Of a DNA stretch of 64,000 nucleotides, positions 1 to 25,406 are shown piece after piece. The translations under genes were made by a program, and so were the position numbers. The notes under the pieces are model-generated. The model was not told the origin of the DNA, searched no databases, and saw only the letters and a list, made by a program, of their open reading frames with translations. Location of the stretch: NCBI RefSeq assembly GCF_034702125.1, contig NC_085866.1, forward strand, positions 13,851,564 to 13,915,563, written 5' to 3'. The DNA is from Engraulis encrasicolus. Lineage: Eukaryota; Chordata; Actinopteri; Clupeiformes; Engraulidae. The stretch's first letter is position 1, and each line of letters opens with the position of its first letter.

Positions 1-12228
<12,228 letters not shown>

Positions 12229-13327
12229 CCCTTCTAGTGAGGGACATAAGACCGTTTAGGAGTATTCAGAACAGTTTATATGGAAAGTAGGACATTCCGT
12301 TGACAACACAACACACACACACACCAATGGCAGCTAAGAAAGCAGCGAGCTATGAACGTCTCCTATGGGGTGAATGGCCTAGTTCTAAGGATGTCTTTCA
12401 CAACACGAAATTACCCAGTAGAACTAGCCGGTTTTATCAACTTTGTGGGACTAATGATGTCACAGGACTACACGATACGCACATAAATCAACGCACATGT
12501 TATTTAACACACAGGGCTGTGTGTAACCACATACCAGGAGGAGGTGGAGGAGGATGTACAATGTGGGGTCTTTCTAAAAGTAAAACATGGGTTGGATGGG
12601 GCGAGTTAGTTTCATCTTCTTCGGTGAACTCATTCCATGCATATCATCCCTGTACATAACCGAGTTGCTCGAACACACTGCTGACACACAAATAACCAGC
12701 CTAACTAACTCCTACTAGCTAACCCAGAGAAGGGTAATGTTATTAGCAAAATCCGCAGTGCAATCCCCTATTTAAAAGGCTCAGCCAGACAGCACCGTAC
12801 CATAATTTGCAGGCGGCAGGACACATTTAGACGCACGGTTACCAAAACAAGTTCAGCTATTAGCGATGTTATAACACAGCGAGTTATTATATATGCATAC
12901 AGTGCCTTACTTTAACTTTGTCATTCATTATACACAACAAATTACAGCTTTAGTACATACGTTTTGTTATTACCTTTATCCCTGGATGGGTGTTTAGAAA
13001 GTGCAACGACAACGATGCTAGCTGGCTAAGCAGTTGCTGTCAAACCAGTCCACTTCACTAATTAAATGGATGTCAGTACAAGCCCTCACTGCTAACTTTG
13101 CTAAGTCATTCACACTCTACCATCGATTTGGCGCAGAATGGATGAAATGGCACAAAACGTGCTATGTTCTACTGTGGGTCTCGGTCGGTAGTCTGACATG
13201 AACACACCAGTCGTATGAACGCAGCTTCAACTGCTTCTCCGAGTACCCAAACCTTTGCTGCGAACCAACAGCTACAACATGCCGTTTAATTATTTAAATA
13301 AAAAAGTTTCCTGCTTCCAACTTCTGC

Positions 13328-13505
13328 GATTTTATTGGTTTAGAAACCAACTTACCAGCGCTCGCTCGACTTCCCATCACTGTAGCATCCGTGACGTCAC
13401 ATATGCAGTGGCAGTGGCCTCTCTGGCACTGCCTCCGAGTGGCCGATAGAAAAACACAGAGGGCGGGGAGGTACAGAAACACGCGGAACTGAACTGCCAA
13501 TCACA
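13328..13505 (-). promoter_or_regulatory. Probable g6pd promoter elements (CRE, GC box, CCAAT)
   Basis: A perfect cAMP-response palindrome TGACGTCA lies at 13392-13399. A GC box (GGGCGGGG) is near 13461-13469, and CCAAT motifs occur near 13334 (minus sense) and 13497 (plus sense). They lie 1.1-1.3 kb upstream of the g6pd start codon and downstream of the galnt6 end, so g6pd is the only gene they could readily serve. This is motif-based inference only. Confidence 0.4.
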
Positions 13506-13912
13506 ACGCTGTCACTCACTGGAGTGATATGCCTTTGACATTAAATATTACTGGTATGTGAACACATGCCCAGCCAATAACCATGTCTCCTCAAGACAGG
13601 CATAAAGTTAAACATTGACTTTCGGCCTACCAATAATACATCCAGACACAATCATTCGAAATGATGTGGTCAATGTATGTTCATTGAAACAATACATCAA
13701 TATTGCCCTGATCGGCATGTTCTATTTGCAAAAAGGTATCCCATACATAAACAGTAAAGCCTCTCTGCATCCATCAAGTGGGCCAAGTTGCTGATTATTT
13801 CCACTGTACATTGGCGCCGCCTATGGCTGAATAAGTGTTAGGACAACTCAAATACAGTAGGCCTACTGTTAAATCCATTTCACTGAAGAGGATTTTAGGA
13901 GTTTAGATTTCC

Positions 13913-13918
13913 TTTATT
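13913..13918 (-). terminator. Poly(A) signal AATAAA of galnt6
   Basis: The plus strand reads tttatt, giving AATAAA on the minus strand about 103 bp after the galnt6 stop at 14021. The short 3' UTR is consistent with g6pd lying downstream on the same strand. Confidence 0.55.
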
Positions 13919-14020
13919 AATTGCCATAATGTGGAACCATATACTGTGATAGTTGTTGTACACAATCCAAGTCATTGTTAGATTTCTTTGGGTTCATCTG
14001 ATGTCAGCAAACACATAAGG

Positions 14021-14497
14021 TTAGGTAAATGCCCAGTGCTGGTTGGGGTTGATAGGGTCACATTTCTTCATGATCACTTTATGTCCTTCCAAGGTCAAAC
14101 ACTTCTTCAGAATAGCACTCTCCAGGAGGTACATCTAAAAGAATATACCAGGACACAGATATATTGGTAAACCAGTCAGATAATTCATATTGTATGTTAC
14201 CATATTCCAAATGTCTTTAAACATTCATTCATATTCATTCATATTCATTTTAGAAAATTAATCGCACAGTAAGGAATATATGGTGGGGATTTGTAGTTTT
14301 TATGGCACCGTATCTGCAACTTGTGCGCTTTAACTTCTCAATTTCAGGACCATTTTCATACCATCCACACAAAGGGTTTAAATGTTGCCAGTCCCTATAT
14401 GTAAAAATATACATATATATACTATACACTGTAAATTAATTAATATGGCAATGAATGAATGAATGAATGAATGAATGAATTCATGATTAATTAATTA

Positions 14498-14546
<49 letters not shown>

Positions 14547-17500
14547 CCTTTGGGAACAATAGAGTGAGGGTCCACTCTTGCTGTGGAGCCACCTCTGTCC
14601 CCTTGCCCCTGAATTGACATGGGTCCACCCTGACCGGAGATGGGGTCCGGGTCGCGTGGAGACACAGCTGCCGTCCTACACTGTGCCGCAGTTCTTGCTG
14701 TGCAGTGAACTCAAAATACTAGAAGAATATGGAGGAACACGTACAAAGACATTCCATTCAGTGACAACAGGTTATATTGCTCTGCCCTACAAAGTTTAGA
14801 CTAAAAAAGGTCTTCATTACACCTCCTTTATGTTGTGGCAAAGCCATATGGTCCAAATGTGTGTCCTGTTATAGATATTTTGCTATGTCAAAGGCTTTGA
14901 AGGCATTTTCTCAGTTTCAGCTTGGCCTTTGTAGGACAGTAGCATATTACAGTTTGACATTTTGAAAAAGTAGCAAGCTTTCCCCCCTTGCACAATCAAA
15001 TAAAGTGGTCAAGAGGACACACCCTGCCAAACACATACTTGAGGTGCTTTTGTTTTGTACTGGTTTGACCCTAAACCTGAATGACACTGCTTTAACTGCA
15101 TACCACAAAGTTCTTTATTTTATGATGAATCACAGTTTATATGGGCAGGATTGCAATATAAAACTCAAAATTCATAGATAGAAAAAACAGTCAGCAAAGA
15201 CAACTGCTCTCAAAACGGCAACAACTTTCAGACTAATATTACCATTGAAGTATTTGCGTGAGGTTTCAACTGAATCTAGAACTAACCATGCACACATGCA
15301 TTGGAATGGAATGGATTTTTTTTTTATCAAATCAGACAGACAAGTCTTACAGTTCACTGGCTACTCAGGGTGACACGGCAAAACTCACCTCGTCCCCTCC
15401 CACTTTCATTCAGTGCTAACCTCGGGTCCGAGACTGGCGTTGCCTCACACTCCTGCGATACTACTTATCTCATATGAGTGTAAAGTAAACCAGCTGACTG
15501 CACCATTACAAACAAAAACTACTCCTGTACTCGGCTGTATATTCAATTGTCAACCTACATCGCCTCGCCGCGCCGCCACCCTCTTTGTGGAAAAACAGGC
15601 CACACCAGATCTCCGTGGAAATAAAAAGCCATAAACCCAAGGCTTTGGCAAATTTTGGAGGAATTAATTACATTGCTGGCCACGTTTTCATACTGCTCAT
15701 CATAAAGCATATTACAAGCCAGGGTTCGATTTGTAGGGGGGGGGGGGATTGTCCCCTCTTCTGGTTTTGATATTGTCACATGAAATCTGAAACATATCCC
15801 CACTTCTGGTTTTCTGACAAATGGCACCCTGTACGAGGCTATTGTGATGTGTTGTCAAAGGGTGTGTTCAACCCCTGCATGCTTTTGCTGTATTTTACTA
15901 TGGCTTATTTATCGATTGGCTGAGACGACGTGCACCATGTTGCCGCTTGTTCACGCGTCTTGTGCACAACCATTGGTCACATCGTGTCAAATTGGGATCC
16001 CAAAGAGTAGCCTACCTCAGTGGTTCTTAACCTGGGGTGCGGGCACCCCCTGGGGGTGCGCCAGAGATTTCAGGGGGTGCGCAGAATTTTGTTTGTGTTG
16101 AAGTTGTGACCAAAATTCTGATTCCAAACATTATAATTAGGCCAAATAAAGACCAAAATTAAAACATGTTTTGGACCTAATGTAAAGTCATTAAAGAATT
16201 GATTAATGTCCCAAGTAAGAATCATTGTAATTATTCACTTAAATCATTTTTTTAGTGTGTATACACGTGTAGACGTTTGGGTTGGGGGTGCACGGCTTGT
16301 CTTGGGCACAGGTTAGGGGGTGCTTCAAGAAAAAAGGTTAAAACCTGGTTGCCACCCATGTTGTGACACGGGTACATGATAACAGCCCTCCCTCCTGAGT
16401 TCTCCTGGCCCACGTCCAGACACATCTCCGACCCCGGGTTCTTAATCTGTGAAGCCATCATCACAAAGGGTCACATCAGGGAGCAAATTAAGTTTTACAT
16501 TGCTGTGCTAAAACACAATGCAACACATCTACCTTTCATCATATTATTCATGACTTAACCCATTTTAGCCTGATGACGTGTATACTATACATTGTTTGAC
16601 CTTTGGCGCCTGGAGCGACATACGTTGTATTCAGGCTTTAAGGGGTTTTTTTTTCATTAAAAACTTCGTTAGAGCTGAATGATCACATTCCAATGCAAAT
16701 GAGGGTCCTAGCCTTCAAGTTATGTCATGTTTTTATGTGCTCCAGAGGCTAAGATATTTAGGTTTTAATAGGCAGAGGGCACCTTTTCTCAAAATTAGCT
16801 CATATATTCAGCAGCCGTTTTTTTGTTTTTTGCAGGTGCCTTCGGCTAAAATGGGTTAATACAGGGAGTAATGAAATCCCATACCGCTCCATAGAGAGCT
16901 GGGTTCATGTCGGGGATGAAGGCCTCCGGGTAGACATGGTTCAGGTACCAGGTGAAGTTCTTACAGTTCCGGCTCTCCTTGAGCTTGAGTCGTTCTGAAA
17001 TGTCGCCGTAAGACTTCTGACTCACCCACAGACAGCAGGCCCATGAAAAGAGACAGACAGAAAAATAGAATGACAGTAAGTAAGGGATGGAAATTAGCAA
17101 AACCCCATGACACACTGGTAAGTTGAAGGATTTGCTTTTAACAAAGAACATGTTGCTTCATGGGGAAAGCACTGTACTGTTGAGAAAGGCAAAAGTTGTA
17201 ACTCTCTGTGCAAAATATGTTTTTCAATCAATGAACATCAGATTCATTGTTTTATCAAGTATTTGATGTTGCTTTTGTTGGATTTGGGAACAAGAAGTTG
17301 TTGTCTTCGACTTGGGCATAGCACTTAAACACATGTAGAGGATTTCATGCACCTGATGCAGAAGTCAGTTTTCACTTTCAAAAGCCATGTGTATTTTGCC
17401 CTTGACAGCATAGCACTGGCACACAATCATGACCGTAACTACCACTGAGGACACAGAGGTCATGTCCTCAGTATTTTCAGAAATATCAAATTTATCTATG

Positions 17501-20500
17501 ATGAAAGATCGATCTATGATCAACATTGATACATTCAGTCTCTATACGCCCCTCCCATTTATCCTCAAGACTAATGAAAACCAACTTTCTAAAAGCATTC
17601 TAAATGTACAGTATGTGGTAAACCACGTAGTATTTGACCCCTGTATTTGAAAATGTCTCGTTACGGCCCTGCACACAATGTTTTGACCAAAGACAGGCTT
17701 ACTTGACGAGCCATTTCTGCAGCCTTCTTGTTGATGCGGTAGAATATCTTCTTGTGCTCGCCCATCCAGACCTCGGCCAGACGCACCTGGTTGCGCGTGA
17801 TCACACCGGTGCCCTCGGGAAAGGAGTGTGGGCTAGTGGTGCGGAATATGTGGCCCACCACCGAGCAGGGAATAATCTCCAGCCTGCCCCCACACATCCA
17901 TACCTGCGACCCACCAGAGCATAACCACCAGATTGCAACAGTGAATTGCTGACATTTTCCATTCAAGTCTTTTGGTGCAGAATTTTAGTATTATTACGAT
18001 TTGATGTGATTTTAAAATACATTGCCCTCATTTGCACCAGTATTGATACTGTAAAGTATGAATTTAATAATGAAAGGTATTGTTAGATATTCTGAAGCTG
18101 AAGCTGTGAAACAACATTCTTTACGCGATTATGATTGAAAAAATGTTTTATTCAAGGACAGTAAAGTGAACATACCCTGAAGGACATCTCAATGTTCTCT
18201 CCTCCCCAGATCTTCATTTTGTCGTCATAACTTCCAATATGCTCAAAGAAAGCTTTTGATATCGAGAAGAGGCCCCCAGCGAACACTGGAGTCCTGTAAG
18301 GGCAGATTTAATACAAAATAATAAAACACGTTTTTTGGGGGGGTTTCAACTTTATTTAGACAGGACAGTCTCTGCGTTTACATGAGACACTTAAATCTGA
18401 TTTAACTCACTTTAAATCTTAATTCCACTCTAAAAATATCATGTAAACACTTACCGAACAGGATTTAAGTTTATTCCGATTTAAACTTAAGTCCGATTAA
18501 AGTGGGTGGTTTATTCCTCTTTTAAATCAGATTAAACACGTTCCTCTGTCATGTAACCTTTTATTCGGAATTACAATAAATCCAGTCGTTCCACGCATGC
18601 TCGTTGACCACATGATGGCGCCAAGAGACCGCCAGTGAGAAAAACATGGCGGCACTTCCTGTTGATTTTCACATGAAAGTTTTGCTTAATTTAAAGTCCA
18701 TAAGCGACTATAAATGTTGTGGCTTCCATATATTGATGTAAAAGTGCCCCACGAAGTAATGAAGCATAAGAAAGTTACTCCACATTACCATTTGACCACT
18801 CGTTTTTCTAAGCTAGGTGGGTAAGCTAAAGAACCAGGCCATAGGGGATGACCCTAGCTTTCAGTGTCCGACTGAAGGCATTCATTTTCGGGCAGAAGGT
18901 TAGCAGAAGGTTAGCACTTGCCCTGGTAGTCATGAAGGTTTAGCGACCACGCCCCCACGCCTTATTTGGCTCGCTCAGCATGTGCGTCCTCAGTCCAATC
19001 GCAATGCTTTATTTTACCCAGACGTTTAATCGCATTTAAGTGAAAGTGCCATGTATACACGTTGCAAAATAACTCTTAATCCGATCTACTTAAATCTGAT
19101 CTATTAAATCCGACTTAAAAACATCATGTACACGTAGCCAGTGAAGAGTGGGACAGGAAGCAAGTTGGAGAGAGACACAGAGGAGGATCGGGAAAGGACC
19201 TCGGGTGGGGAATTGAACACAGGTCCCCAGCGTAACAGTGCAGTGCCCTACCGCTTGAGCCTCGGCGGAGCCCAGATTTTATACCTATATTGCATGAAAC
19301 ATCACCGGCACTGCACTGATTAGGTCGACTGTATGCTGATGACTACACTGGCATGACTAACTGCAGCTTCACACATACGATTCCATAGAGCTGTCAAGAT
19401 GCATTGCATGTTGACTTTGCTAAATGAATGCTTGGAAGACAACACAAACAGCATGAATGTATTTGAAGTAGTACTGTAAGCCTAAACGTTTAAACAGGAA
19501 CACATATCGGTTGCCCTGTGACACTGTGTCAACCTGCTCTGCAGTTAAGTATAGTTCTCAGATTCTTGGCACGTTAATTGTTTAGTTCAGCTACTTACTG
19601 TAAACTTGTATGCAATTTGTCTTGCCATTCTGTTAGTGCATGTACTTTGTAGTTTATTTATGTATGCATTAGGCTACAGCACTGCACAGTACAAAAGTGA
19701 ACACTGCACACAACAAAATTGCATTTATGCCCCCAATGGCACCCGAAAGGGAGCAGTGCGGTGGGACGGTGCCATGCTCAGGGTGCCTCAGTCATGGAGG
19801 AGGATGGGGGAGAACACAGGTTAATTACTCCCGCAACCAGCCTGGTGGGTCGGGAGTCGAACCAGCAACCTTTGGGCTGGTCTGACTGACGCCCTAACCG
19901 CTTACCCATGACTGCCCATCATTTTCTCTTCCCTTCTATATGGTTCATTCACCTTACTGGGTAGGTCTCATCCTTTCGACTCTTTCTCTCCCGGCTGGGT
20001 ATTGGCTCCCAACCAAAGGTCAGGCTCCAGTCAAACTTGCCGCGGTTGTAAGCCTGTGCGGTGGGATTGGGCCTGCTGAGCTCCAGTGTGTCCTTGTCGA
20101 TGACGGCGATGTCGGGGCTAACCGCCGCGTGGGGCTCCTCCACGATACGTGCCAACAGGGGCTCCAGCCAGCCGTGGAAACACTCACCTCATGGGAAACA
20201 AAATACAGCCACAAATGTTTTTTCAAACATTACTGTAGGTCATATTGCACTGTTGAAGTGGTTGAAGTGGGTCACCAGGCCAGAGTACCAGCAGTACTTA
20301 TCAATTTTAGCATTTAAAGTATAGAGACTTTTTATGGTGCACTTCTGCAGCAAATTACTGTATTTCAACTGTTAAAGCACTAGCACTTTGCAGATGTTTT
20401 TATTAAGCCCCAAAATAGTGGCATACCCCTTTAAGTGACTTAAAGTTATATGGGTACAGGGTATTGGTTACAGTTCCTGGAACAGTATTGGGTTAGGTCC

Positions 20501-23500
20501 TTTGCTCCAGAGCACTTCAGCCATTGATGGGCTCTCACCTCATGCAAAAGCATAGCATCAGATGTTTCTCACAAAACCTCCCTGGTCATTAATCACTTTC
20601 TTACCATTACTGGCTAAGCCTGCTTTTATTACACCCTCGATAAAATCCTGACAGAGCAGAGGTATGCATGTTTCAAAGGTATACCATCAAGCATGATGGA
20701 AAGTAATTCAAATGGCATAGGGGGCATTCATCCTTTTCGGGGCATATTGACCATTATCTTGCCATTTTACGAATAGCACAACCAGTGCCAGTTCTTTTCC
20801 TGCCAAATTGGCTGAATATGTGTGTGGGAGGAGGTATATATTTACAGTGTGAGTCCAGGAATGTGAGGACCTCTCCGCGCGCCTCCCGTGCCCCCATCAG
20901 CCTGGCAGGTACCAGCCCTTTCCTCTCCTGCTGACGGAGGACACGCACCAACTTCAGAGCCTGAAAATGCTGCTCCAAAGGCTCCTTTAAAAACTCTACG
21001 CCAACCAAAAACAAAAAAACAAAACAAAAAACATGGGGAATACAGTACATAGAGAAGAACATTTGTTTATTATTTTCAGAAAACATGATCAACCTCCATC
21101 ATTTTTTCTCCATGGAGTGAATACGCATTATTAGGCGAGTACATTTAGGGTTTAACCCCAAAAAAATTGATACAAAAGGTTTTTTTATGGATTCTATTAC
21201 TATTGGACCTGCTAAATGACATACTAAAAATCTAATAAAATTTGGGACTTTGGGAAATTAGTTTTTTCAACATGATTGCCATAGGCTTATTATAAGGGTC
21301 AAGAGACACTCCAAGTGAATAGGCCAAAAAAAAAAAATAGCTTGCCGAAATCACCATGAAACTTAATCCGGTGATTACTCACATATTTGTGAGAAAAAAA
21401 TGTATTGCAAGTTTTCTGAAATGTTATGTTTTAATATGGTAATTGGACTATATCTAATTAAATATGCATTAAATTTCAAAATGCAAAACCTCAAAATCTG
21501 AAAAAGCCAAGCTCAAAATTACTCTTTTATTTTGTTTCTAGTAAGCCAGAAGATATCTTCAGAAGAGATTATGGACATCTCTTTTTGTTTTGTAGTAAAT
21601 CTAAAAATCTTTGTGCAGACACACCAGCTAGCATTTTTTTTCAAAACATGATTATTTAACATCTCTCTTAGATAAATAATTGAGTTGTATGTGTCTCAAG
21701 TTCTTCCAGACATTATTTGAGTCTGGTGGTATCATTCTTAGCATGTATCAAGGGCAAGGTCAGCTGTCCTCAAATCATAGCCTCTCCACAGAGGTGTCCT
21801 AAGGGCTGGTGCTGGGACTCCTATTTGCCATGTACACCACATCACTGGGCCATGTTATCTGTTCTCACAGCTTCTCATACTACTGTTACACCGATGAAGC
21901 ACAGTTACTTTGTGCCAGATGACTCCACGGTCACACACATTTCCGCTTGCCTCTCTGAACTATCCACAAGTATGAAGGAATGCAACCTACAGTTGAGCCT
22001 CGCCCAAATGCACTGCTAGTGATCCCAGCCAAAGATTTAGGTTGCCATGATATCGAGCTCAATATGGATTCTGCTACTGTTGACTCAAATAAGGCCACAA
22101 GAAATCTAGGTGTCATTGTTGATGACCATCTATCATTCTCTGACCACATAGCCTCAGTTTCCCAGTCATGTCCTCTTTTTCATGCCCTAATTGAATACAA
22201 GGCCCTGACCCTTGCCTATGAAGCTACAACAGGCCCTACTCTGGCTTACCCGAAAGCTATGCTAAAGCCCTATGTCCTTTAAGGACATTGTCTGTCTCCT
22301 GTACCAACCGTTTCACCTTGCCCTGTACTTACACATGTAGTGGCTCCTGTCTGTTCAGTTCAGCTGCTGAAAGACCCAAAATACCTAGTGACACCATGAT
22401 TCATCACTGATGATGTGCCCTGACAAACAGCACATGGATATTATCATAGCAGTAGTGTCTTTATCCACCCAAACAGCACTCCAAACAAACAGATCCTGTA
22501 AACATGTTAGTTCATGCCAATGTAATTATCATGTAGTAACCTTTATTTTAAAAACTTTGATCTTGAAAATGACACCTTTCCTGAAGTCAGATTTTCAGTA
22601 TGTTATTAAGGACAGTTAGAGGTAACAACATCATTTGAAAAACCTTTTGTATCAATTTTTTTGGGGCTAGGTCTTTTTTTTTGCATAGATGTACTCGCCT
22701 ATATTCAGATTGTTAGTCATTAAAGACCTCAGAAGACAAAGGATGTACAAAGGACCTTAATATGATGGTGTACTACTCCATTAACATGCAATAATAGGAA
22801 ATCCACAAGACAGCCCACAGAAAACACCACGACCCAGGTCCGCTGACAGCTTTGGCTGGGCCTAGGACAAAGTCATGGGAAAGGGCCGCCCCACCCAATA
22901 CATTCAATGTAATGAGGACCCAATTCTGGGCCCTTAATGTCTACCTGAGCCCGGGACAGCTGACCCCTTTGGCTTCCCTCACCCATCATCACACATCAGC
23001 AGCACCCACCCAACGTGCTGGCGTCATCCACCAGGATGATTTCTCGGAGCAGGGCAGCAGGTGTGGTGTGGAGCACGCTGTACACCGTGCGCAGGAGTGC
23101 AGACCAGGCCTCGTTATGGAACACGATGATGACACTGGTGGATGGCAAGCCAGGGCAACGGCGGAACAAGCGGTCTACACACCTGGCAACATAGAAGCAG
23201 AATGACAACCGAACCGTGTGGCTGGATTGTAAGCTTAAGAAACTACACGAACCCCTTTTATTTTACACTGTCCATAAACCTAGGCATTATATCATGTGTC
23301 AAAAAGGAAAAAGTGTAAGGGTTGTAAAAAAACCAACAACAATGGCTGATTGTAAGCTTTTAAATAGCAAATAGCAAGATTTGTATATAGCACATTATCA
23401 AACACAACCATCATTCAATGCCCTTGAGATGAAAGACAGAGAAGAGGGAAGAAACACATTTTAGAGTATAAAGCAAAGAGAGAGTAGATAACTAACCTTA

Positions 23501-24344
23501 ACTGAAGGCAGACGAAGATAAAGCCGTTTTGAATTTCTTTTCAAAACATGACACTGTTGGGGCAGTCCTAATTTGAACAGGAAGCTAGCTCCAGCATTTA
23601 GCAGTATAATGACTAAATGTCATTTCACCCTCTGACTTTCAAGTGTGTGCATTCTACTCCATCCAGTGTGAGACTTGTGGGAGATGCAGCCACTAACACA
23701 ATCAAGATGAGTGACTTACATAAATTCACAGCATTGGACGAAGACAGTTGTACAAGATAGGACTGTTTTGTATGATAATGTGTTATATAAATGATACTGA
23801 TTGTTTGATTCACGGACAAGATACGCAACAGAACTGACTGAGCTCACTCTGGTGGGCGTGTGTCGTTCCCCAGGCCGCGGTGCACAGAGATGCGGTCACT
23901 GGCAAACTGATTGAAGCAGTGCGTCTTCAGACCTCTCTCCCTCTCCCTCAGCTCCTCTGCACTCAGGTGCCCTGGCACGAAGGCTAGGCCGTAGGCTCCC
24001 GGGCTGGACGGCTGCTCTGGAGGCCTGGGCAGATGAGGCCTCAACTCATGCCTGGTGTAAAACCCTGAGGGGCAGAGAGGAGCAGCGGCCTCTGAGGAGG
24101 AGGACAGCTTGAGAGGCGGCACAATCTGGAAGGAGATGCTGTTGTTGGTGGCTTGGGCCCGGTCCCGGAGGAAGGCGTTGACCCACTCATGTGTCCTGGG
24201 GAGACCTAGGGGCCAGGGGACTGGGGCCAAGGTGTCCTCCTCTACCCGTTGGCGTGCCACCAGCAGCAGTGTGACCAAGAGGGCACAGGTCAACGCCAGG
24301 GCCTTCAGGCGCAAGGAGAAGCGGTAGTGGAGCATGCGCACCAT
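14021..24344 (-). CDS. galnt6: Polypeptide N-acetylgalactosaminyltransferase 6-like, complete
   Basis: Golgi type II membrane enzyme that transfers GalNAc from UDP-GalNAc to Ser/Thr, starting mucin-type O-glycans. Exons: 23848-24344, 23010-23182, 20846-20995, 19953-20187, 18176-18293, 17703-17903, 16885-17016, 16345-16446, 14548-14718 and 14021-14134. They join in frame to 630 aa (human GALNT6 is about 622). A short cytoplasmic N-terminus is followed by a hydrophobic anchor at about 14-30 and a stem. The GT-A domain has DSH (metal DxH) at 271-273, WGGEN at 381-385 and the metal-binding His in VVGH at 409. A ricin-type lectin domain starts near 503 with CLDVG, CLHAT and CLTLE repeats and ends NQHWAFT. 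Two Mets (residues 1 and 4) could start translation; I used the first. The lectin linker after QEWTL is about four residues longer than in mammals. GALNT3 is the closest alternative; stem residues such as [11 protein letters not shown] and NPALYGAIKN favour GALNT6. Confidence 0.9.
14451..14547. repeat. (AATG)n and (CAAT)n arrays at galnt6 splice donor
   Basis: The (CAAT)n array runs to 14547. On the minus strand it begins GTGATTGATTG, so the first repeat unit is the 5' splice site of exon 14548-14718. Confidence 0.9.
15015..15681. repeat. 660-bp direct repeat, copy B (galnt6 intron)
   Basis: Second copy of 10203-10859, inside the intron between galnt6 exons 14548-14718 and 16345-16446. Confidence 0.88.
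16018..16344. mobile_element. Degraded hAT-type element reaching galnt6 donor
   Basis: Begins with the hAT-like terminus CAGTGGTTCTTAACCTGGGG and ends in a decayed complement (AAAAAGGTTAAAACC) that runs into the donor of exon 16345-16446. No clear 8-bp target duplication remains. Confidence 0.65.
17426..17672. repeat. Dispersed element, inverted copy at 56432-56702
   Basis: Runs from CCGTAACTACCACTGAGGAC to GTTACGGCCCTG. The copy at 56432-56702 is the reverse complement with scattered changes. Its edge lies about 30 bp from a galnt6 donor. Confidence 0.75.
18345..19285. mobile_element. tRNA-derived SINE split by a 767-bp long-TIR MITE
   Basis: A SINE-like sequence begins near 18345, breaks after GGACAGT and resumes near 19139 with AGTGAAGAGTGGGACAGG. 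This matches the continuous copy at 58330-58475. The inserted block, about 18372-19138, has similar inverted ends: ACATGAGACACTTAAATC against ACATGATGTTTTTAAGTC. The SINE tail has a B-box-like segment near 19215. Confidence 0.65.
19680..19920 (-). repeat. tRNA-derived SINE, family with copies at 32275 and 55725
   Basis: In minus sense the head has an A-box-like TGGGTAAGCGGTTAGGG and a B box GGTTCGACTCC. Related copies are at 32275-32550 and 55725-55945. Confidence 0.65.
21717..22300 (+). mobile_element. Degenerate LINE reverse-transcriptase fragment
   Basis: Conceptual reading gives [13 protein letters not shown], then YTDEAQL where an active YxDD box would be, and further on [19 protein letters not shown], typical of fish non-LTR retrotransposons. 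Frameshifts and stops break it. It sits in the galnt6 intron between 20995 and 23010, antisense to the gene. Confidence 0.7.
22838..22980. repeat. Dispersed repeat, copy at 56745-56905
   Basis: Both copies share GCTGGGCC, AGGACAAAGTC, AAAGGGCCGCC and GACCCAATTCTGGGCCC in the same order. Confidence 0.65.
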
Positions 24345-24460
24345 GAGGTAATGCCTTCAGCTGCTAAACAGACAACAACAATAGCATGATAGTAAAGTAC
24401 TTGAACTTAATTTAACATTAGCTGTGAAGTGGCCTAATGTTGACCTTTGATGAAGGTCCA

Positions 24461-25406
24461 GTGTTTCCCACAGAAATTTTGGAAACTATGGGGGCAGCCG
24501 GGATTTTTTTTTGTCCGTGGGGGGGGGGGGGGGGGGGGGGTTTCACGCGGGCCTTTTTTTTTGGAGGGGGGGGGGTATTTGCGCAGTGTAAATGCAAAAT
24601 GTCACAACAATGAGTACAGTATGACATTGGCGCATGGAGAAACTATAGGCCTAGGCCTACATTTCAGCCATTTATATTTTGAGAAATAAGGCTACATAAT
24701 ACACATGCAGGGGTCTATGTAATGAAAAAAATAATAAAACAAAATAGGAGCAGAGATAAGAATTTTAAGATTACTGTGAAATTGTTAACGCATAAACAAA
24801 AAGTTCTAAGAGGGTAGACTATGCCTTTTCCCCACACACACATAGGCGTACACATTCTACATGAGGGGTGCTGGTCACAGGGCCAGTTTTTCAAAATTCC
24901 TCCCATTAAAAGGGCTGAACAACATATTACACATTTATGTATATTCACATTCATTACACATTAATTTCTATATGCAGCCCGATGTCTCCTCTGCCTTGTC
25001 AATTAAGGCCTGTCACCTAACTCATTACAACTGTAAAACAAAGCCTGGGGAGTGTTAGTAAACTCATCCCAACTGTCCCTTCTCTGAAGGTTTTTTTTTT
25101 ATTGCTCCCAAACCCAAGTTAACTACAACAACTTGACTAGGCTTTTGATCCCTCTGTCTTTCAAGCACTTGTAGTTTTCTCTATAGGATGTATTTACTCC
25201 AGGAGGAAAATGCGAAGGAAATTGTAATTCAAATCGTTTTTTTAAAAAACGGAAATCGTAAAAAAAAATAAAAAAAAAAAAATAAAAAAAAGTAAAAAAA
25301 AAATAAAAACATTTTTTTTTTTTTTTTTTACATTTTCGGAAACTATGGCGGCCAAATTTAAACTATGGCGGGCCGCCATAGTTTCCTCAAGGTGTGGGAA
25401 ACACTG
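24461..25406. mobile_element. Non-autonomous hAT-like element, about 945 bp
   Basis: Termini are CAGTGTTTCCCACAGAAATT and GTGTGGGAAACACTG. The flanks share AGGTC on both sides. It has inner GGAAACTATGG repeats, a poly-G tract at 24518-24541 and A-rich tracts near 25260-25330. Confidence 0.65.

Larger units (their letters stand above)
12229..14020. other. g6pd-galnt6 intergenic spacer and untranslated g6pd 5' region
   Basis: This 1.8-kb interval has no coding exon that I can support. It should hold the untranslated first exon of g6pd, because the first coding exon begins at an acceptor five bases before ATG. The stretch 13300-13510 has promoter-like elements (separate entry). The galnt6 poly(A) signal is at 13913-13918. 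I cannot fix the g6pd transcription start or exon 1 donor. Confidence 0.6.

Noticed and set aside
14548..14718. Frameshift between the last two galnt6 exons
   Set aside because: A miscounted A-run first suggested a one-base shift. A recount gives AAG|GTGATT in phase 0, and the final exon joins in frame.
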